Part shown: positions 61,137-64,000 of the stretch, piece by piece
How the letters are laid out: each line of letters opens with the position of its first letter
Numbering within the stretch: the stretch's first letter is position 1
Source of the DNA: Thauera sp. 28
GTDB lineage: Bacteria; Pseudomonadota; Gammaproteobacteria; Burkholderiales; Rhodocyclaceae
Reading direction: 5' to 3'
Length of the DNA stretch: 64,000 bases
NCBI RefSeq assembly: GCF_000310145.2
Contig: NZ_AMXA01000021.1
Location: forward strand, 1-64,000
The notes under the pieces: model-generated
Database searches by the model: none
The model's input: the letters and a program-made list of their open reading frames with translations, nothing else
Told to the model about the DNA's origin: nothing
Position numbers and translations under genes: made by a program

Positions 61137-62000
61137 ATGCCCATAGCCATTCCTGAGACCCCGCCCTGTGTGATGTGCCTGTCTGCGGCCGATGCGACCG
61201 CCGGCGGAGGCCTTGCTGCCGAAGTTCTGACCCTGGCCAGCATGGGGTGCCATCCGCTGCCAGTGCAGACCGCTGCGCTGGTGCGGGATACACGCGGCAT
61301 CCACGAGGTGTGGCCGGTCGAGCCCGAACTGATCGTCATGCAGGCGCGCACCGTGCTGGAGGACGTACCGGTCGCTGCGTTCAAGCTCGGTTTCTGCGGT
61401 AGCGTCGAGAATGTCGCCTTGATCGCCGAGATCCTGTCCGACTATCCCGAGGTGCCGCTGGTGGTGGAGCCCGCCCTGCAGGCGGCAGTCGCCATGGGCG
61501 ATGACGGTGACGAGATCGTTGCCGCCCTGTCGGACCTGATCCTGCCGCAGACCACCTTGCTGGTGGCGGGCTACCATGAGTTGTGCCTGCTTGCGGGCAT
61601 GACCGAGGCCGACGAGGACGATGCGGACGAAGATACAGTGGTGCCCGACCCCGCCAGTGACGAAGTGCTCGCCCGCCTGTTTGGCTGCGGCACCGAGTTC
61701 GTCTTGCTCACTGGCGCCCGGGGGCATGGGCCGCAAGTGGTCAATACCTTGTTCGGTCAGGACGGCGTTGTGCGCACGGATGCATGGTCATACCTGCAGG
61801 GCAGCTTCCTGGGGGCGGGAACAACCCTCGCGGCTGCGGCAGCGGCGGCGCTTGCCCATGGCATGGCGCTTCCCGAGGCGGTGCGCGAGGCGCAGGAGTT
61901 CACCCACCACACACTGCGCCATGCCTACCGCGCTGGCATGGGCCAGCCACTGCCAGACCGCTTCTTCTGGGCGCGCGGCAAGGATGGTGGCGATGACTGA
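61137..62000 (+). CDS. thiD: ThiD-like hydroxymethylpyrimidine (phosphate) kinase, divergent
   Basis: A 287-residue ribokinase-fold protein in the place of thiD before thiE. It aligns to ThiD through VMCLSAADATAGGGLAAEVL, VQTAALVRDTRGIHEVWPVE, FKLGFCGSVENVALIAEIL and the C-terminal GSFLGAGTTLAAAAAAALAH. Key positions differ from typical ThiD. The anion-hole GxGC has Thr instead of Cys (GAGTTL), the DPVM-type segment reads VEPAL, and an acidic insert (TEADEDDADEDT) is present. It may be a variant kinase or may have lost activity. The ATG at 61137 has no good ribosome site; an in-frame ATG at 61026 overlaps the rubredoxin start and is less likely. Its stop overlaps the thiE start. Confidence 0.75.
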   Translation: MPIAIPETPPCVMCLSAADATAGGGLAAEVLTLASMGCHPLPVQTAALVRDTRGIHEVWPVEPELIVMQARTVLEDVPVAAFKLGFCGSVENVALIAEILSDYPEVPLVVEPALQAAVAMGDDGDEIVAALSDLILPQTTLLVAGYHELCLLAGMTEADEDDADEDTVVPDPASDEVLARLFGCGTEFVLLTGARGHGPQVVNTLFGQDGVVRTDAWSYLQGSFLGAGTTLAAAAAAALAHGMALPEAVREAQEFTHHTLRHAYRAGMGQPLPDRFFWARGKDGGDD

Positions 62001-62634
62001 GCTGTCGACCGAATCTGCTGCCACGACGCTACGTGGCCTGTATGCCGTTACCCCCGACACGCCGGACACGGCGCGCCTGCTCGAACTCACCGAGCAAGTG
62101 CTCGCGGGCGCCCCGGTGCTGCTGCAGTACCGCAGCAAGGTCGCTGATGCACGACTGCGCCGTATTCAGGCACGTGCGCTGCAGGCGCTCTGCCGTCGCG
62201 CCGGCGTGCCCTTCATCATCAATGACGACCTTGCGCTGGCGCTCGAACTCGACGCCGACGGCGCCCACCTCGGCCGTGACGACGGTCTGCCGGCTGCGGC
62301 GCGCGAAGCCCTTGGCCGTGATCGCATCCTCGGTCTGACTTGCTATGCCGATTGGGCGCGCGCCGCTGAGGGTGCCGAGGTGGGGGCCAGCTACATTGCC
62401 TTCGGTGCGATGTTTCCCTCGCAGACCAAGCCGAATGCACCGCCGGCGCCGTTCGCACTGATAAGCCGCGCGCGGCGCGAGCTGGGCCTGCCGGTTGCGG
62501 CGATCGGCGGCATCACGCTCGAGAATGCGGCGCAGGTGGTGGACGCAGGCGCGCACCTGCTGGCGGTGGTGAACGACGTTTTCGGCGCTGCTGACCCTGC
62601 GGCGCGCGCGCGCGCATACCGCCTCCTGTTCTAG
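61993..62634 (+). CDS. thiE: Thiamine-phosphate synthase
   Basis: Joins hydroxymethylpyrimidine pyrophosphate and thiazole phosphate to thiamine phosphate, 213 residues. LRGLYAVTPDTPDTARLLEL starts the TIM barrel. LQYRSKVADARLRRIQARAL binds pyrophosphate, FIINDDLALALELDADGAHL contains the metal-binding aspartate, and GLTCYADWARAAEGAEVGAS follows. FGAMFPSQTKPNAP and PVAAIGGITLENAAQVVDAG are also typical. Its ATG lies inside the end of the thiD-like gene (8-nt overlap), implying coupling. A longer upstream frame is a shadow. Confidence 0.95.
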   Translation: MTELSTESAATTLRGLYAVTPDTPDTARLLELTEQVLAGAPVLLQYRSKVADARLRRIQARALQALCRRAGVPFIINDDLALALELDADGAHLGRDDGLPAAAREALGRDRILGLTCYADWARAAEGAEVGASYIAFGAMFPSQTKPNAPPAPFALISRARRELGLPVAAIGGITLENAAQVVDAGAHLLAVVNDVFGAADPAARARAYRLLF

Positions 62635-62739
62635 CGCGTTGGTCTGCGGGCGTGACGGTTCTTGATGTGGACGGTGGACCGGCGCCGCATGCGGGCGCCA
62701 CAATGTCGCCTTTCGCAAGCAGTCCAGGACGAATGCACC

Positions 62740-64000
62740 ATGACCAGTCGTAACGAAACCCTCTTCCAGCGCGCCCAGCAGACCATTCCGGGTGGTGTCA
62801 ATTCGCCGGTGCGTGCCTTCCGCTCGGTCGGCGGCACGCCGCGCTTCCTGGCGCGCGCCGAGGGCGCCCGGGTTTGGGACGCCGATGGCAAGGCCTATAT
62901 CGACTACGTCGGCTCCTGGGGGCCGGCCATCGCCGGCCACGCCCATCCCGCCATTGTCGAGGCGGTGCGCGAGGCCGCGCTCAAGGGCTTGTCCTTCGGC
63001 GCGCCGACCGAGAGTGAGGTCGAGATGGCAGAGCTGATCTGCGAACTTCTGCCCGCGGTCGAGATGGTGCGCCTGGTCAGTTCCGGCACCGAAGCGACGA
63101 TGAGCGCGATCCGCCTGGCGCGGGGCTTTACCGGTCGCGATGCCATCGTCAAGTTCGAGGGCTGCTACCACGGTCATGCCGACAGCCTGCTGGTGAAGGC
63201 TGGCTCCGGCCTGCTCACCTTCGGCAACCCGTCGTCCGGTGGCGTACCGGCCGATTTCGCCAAGCACACCATCGTGCTCGACTACAACGACCTGCAGCAG
63301 GTCGAGGACGTGTTCAAGGCGCGCGGCGGTGAGATCGCCGCCATCATCGTCGAGCCGGTGGCCGGCAACATGAACCTGATCAAGCCGCAGCCGGGCTTCC
63401 TCGAAGGCCTGCGCCGGATCTGCACCGAGTACGGCGCGGTACTGATCTTCGACGAGGTCATGACGGGCTTTCGTGTCGGCCCGCAGGGCGTGGCCGGGCT
63501 CTACGGCATCACGCCCGACCTGACGACGCTTGGCAAGGTGATCGGCGGCGGCATGCCGGTTGGGGCTTTCGGCGGCCGCCGCGACATCATGGAAAAGATC
63601 GCCCCGCTGGGCAGCGTTTATCAGGCCGGTACGCTGTCGGGCAGCCCGGTGGCAGTGGCGGCAGGCATGGTGTCACTGAAGCTGACGCGCGAGCCCGGCT
63701 TCTACGAGGGCTTGGCTGCGAGCACTCAACGCCTGGTCTGTGGTCTCGCCGCTGCAGCCAAGGATGCCGGTGTCACCTTCAGTGCGGATTCGGTCGGCGG
63801 CATGTTCGGCGTCTATTTCGCCGATAAGGTCCCGGCGTCGTTCTCCGATGTGATGGCTTCGGACAAGGAGCGCTTCAACCGCTTCTTCCATGCCATGCTG
63901 GAGGCAGGCCACTATTTCGCGCCCTCGGCCTTCGAGGCGGGCTTCGTATCGGCAGCGCATGGCGCTGCCGAGATCGACGCCACGGTGGCGGCCGCGCGCG
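62740..64000 (+). CDS. hemL: Glutamate-1-semialdehyde 2,1-aminomutase (3' end beyond window)
   Basis: PLP/PMP enzyme forming 5-aminolevulinate in the C5 tetrapyrrole pathway. The frame runs from the ATG at 62740 to the window edge (420 codons plus one base), so only about the last seven residues of the usual 427 are missing. It opens [20 protein letters not shown]. Diagnostic segments are [49 protein letters not shown] and the PLP lysine K266 in [19 protein letters not shown]. The [11 protein letters not shown] region is intact. It follows thiE by 105 bp, a gap containing a GGCGCC/GGCGCC stem (62681-62699). The thiD-thiE-hemL order is also known in Pseudomonas. Confidence 0.96.
   Translation, partial: MTSRNETLFQRAQQTIPGGVNSPVRAFRSVGGTPRFLARAEGARVWDADGKAYIDYVGSWGPAIAGHAHPAIVEAVREAALKGLSFGAPTESEVEMAELICELLPAVEMVRLVSSGTEATMSAIRLARGFTGRDAIVKFEGCYHGHADSLLVKAGSGLLTFGNPSSGGVPADFAKHTIVLDYNDLQQVEDVFKARGGEIAAIIVEPVAGNMNLIKPQPGFLEGLRRICTEYGAVLIFDEVMTGFRVGPQGVAGLYGITPDLTTLGKVIGGGMPVGAFGGRRDIMEKIAPLGSVYQAGTLSGSPVAVAAGMVSLKLTREPGFYEGLAASTQRLVCGLAAAAKDAGVTFSADSVGGMFGVYFADKVPASFSDVMASDKERFNRFFHAMLEAGHYFAPSAFEAGFVSAAHGAAEIDATVAAAR

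Overview
This is a gene-dense, visibly G+C-rich stretch of proteobacterial chromosome. The gene content points to a betaproteobacterium of the Rhodocyclales (Thauera/Azoarcus/Aromatoleum-like). It combines a periplasmic formate dehydrogenase operon, late cobalamin synthesis, HemJ-type protoporphyrinogen oxidation, a small cytochrome c of the c8/c551 class, twitching-motility genes and many c-di-GMP enzymes. That placement is inference from gene content. I found no IS element, prophage, CRISPR array, tRNA or rRNA, and no gene-free stretch longer than about 270 bp.

Layout, left to right. 1-2.8 kb: a RhlE-type RNA helicase (cut by the left edge) diverging from an M48-like peptidase. 2.8-8.3 kb: corrinoid genes (btuF-like, cobC and cbiB leftward; cobQ rightward), with queF translationally coupled to cobQ. 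8.4-14.3 kb: cytochrome c8 behind a plausible FNR/Anr promoter, then a leftward block of three signalling proteins (HDOD; HDOD-like histidine kinase; REC-PAS-GGDEF-EAL). 14.3-20.2 kb: a 2Fe-2S flavoreductase diverging from an SDR protein, then hemJ and a sigma-54 response regulator with a membrane histidine kinase. 20.3-32.5 kb: the molybdenum/formate region. Here mobB converges on fdhD-mobA-HTH/PBP regulator, followed by a rightward formate dehydrogenase operon (DUF3305, DUF3306, polyferredoxin, TorD-like chaperone, small Tat protein, fdhA, fdhB, lipoprotein, fdhC) that ends in tandem hairpins. 32.6-37.1 kb: a LysM/FecR protein overlapping a CHASE2-GGDEF-EAL protein. 37.3-47 kb: an rRNA methyltransferase, pilT-pilU, yggS-proC-yggT, and ruvX-pyrR-pyrB-pyrC' with yqgE. 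47-51.6 kb: a chemoreceptor with a possible sigma-28 promoter, photolyase, and a PatB/MalY aminotransferase. 51.7-61 kb: the Chp twitching cluster (chpA, pilJ, pilI, pilH, pilG) and rubredoxin. 61-64 kb: a thiD-like gene, thiE, and hemL (cut by the right edge).

How the genes work together. MobA and MobB make the bis-MGD cofactor, FdhD sulfurates it and the TorD-like protein protects the Tat substrate FdhA. FdhB and FdhC carry electrons from formate to the quinone pool. PilT/PilU retraction motors and the Chp chemosensory system serve twitching. From pilU to rubredoxin the gene groups resemble the order I recall from Pseudomonas aeruginosa PA0392-PA0413. At least three proteins (REC-PAS-GGDEF-EAL, CHASE2-GGDEF-EAL, and the HDOD protein with a degenerate EAL-like half) suggest dense c-di-GMP control.

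The least conventional items are the HDOD-like kinase/c-di-GMP trio at 8.8-14.3 kb, the LysM-FecR/CHASE2 pair, the possible sigma-54 circuit onto the formate dehydrogenase operon, an FdhD lacking the second cysteine of its CxxC, and a ThiD-like protein lacking canonical catalytic residues. Nothing else stands out as an entirely new system.
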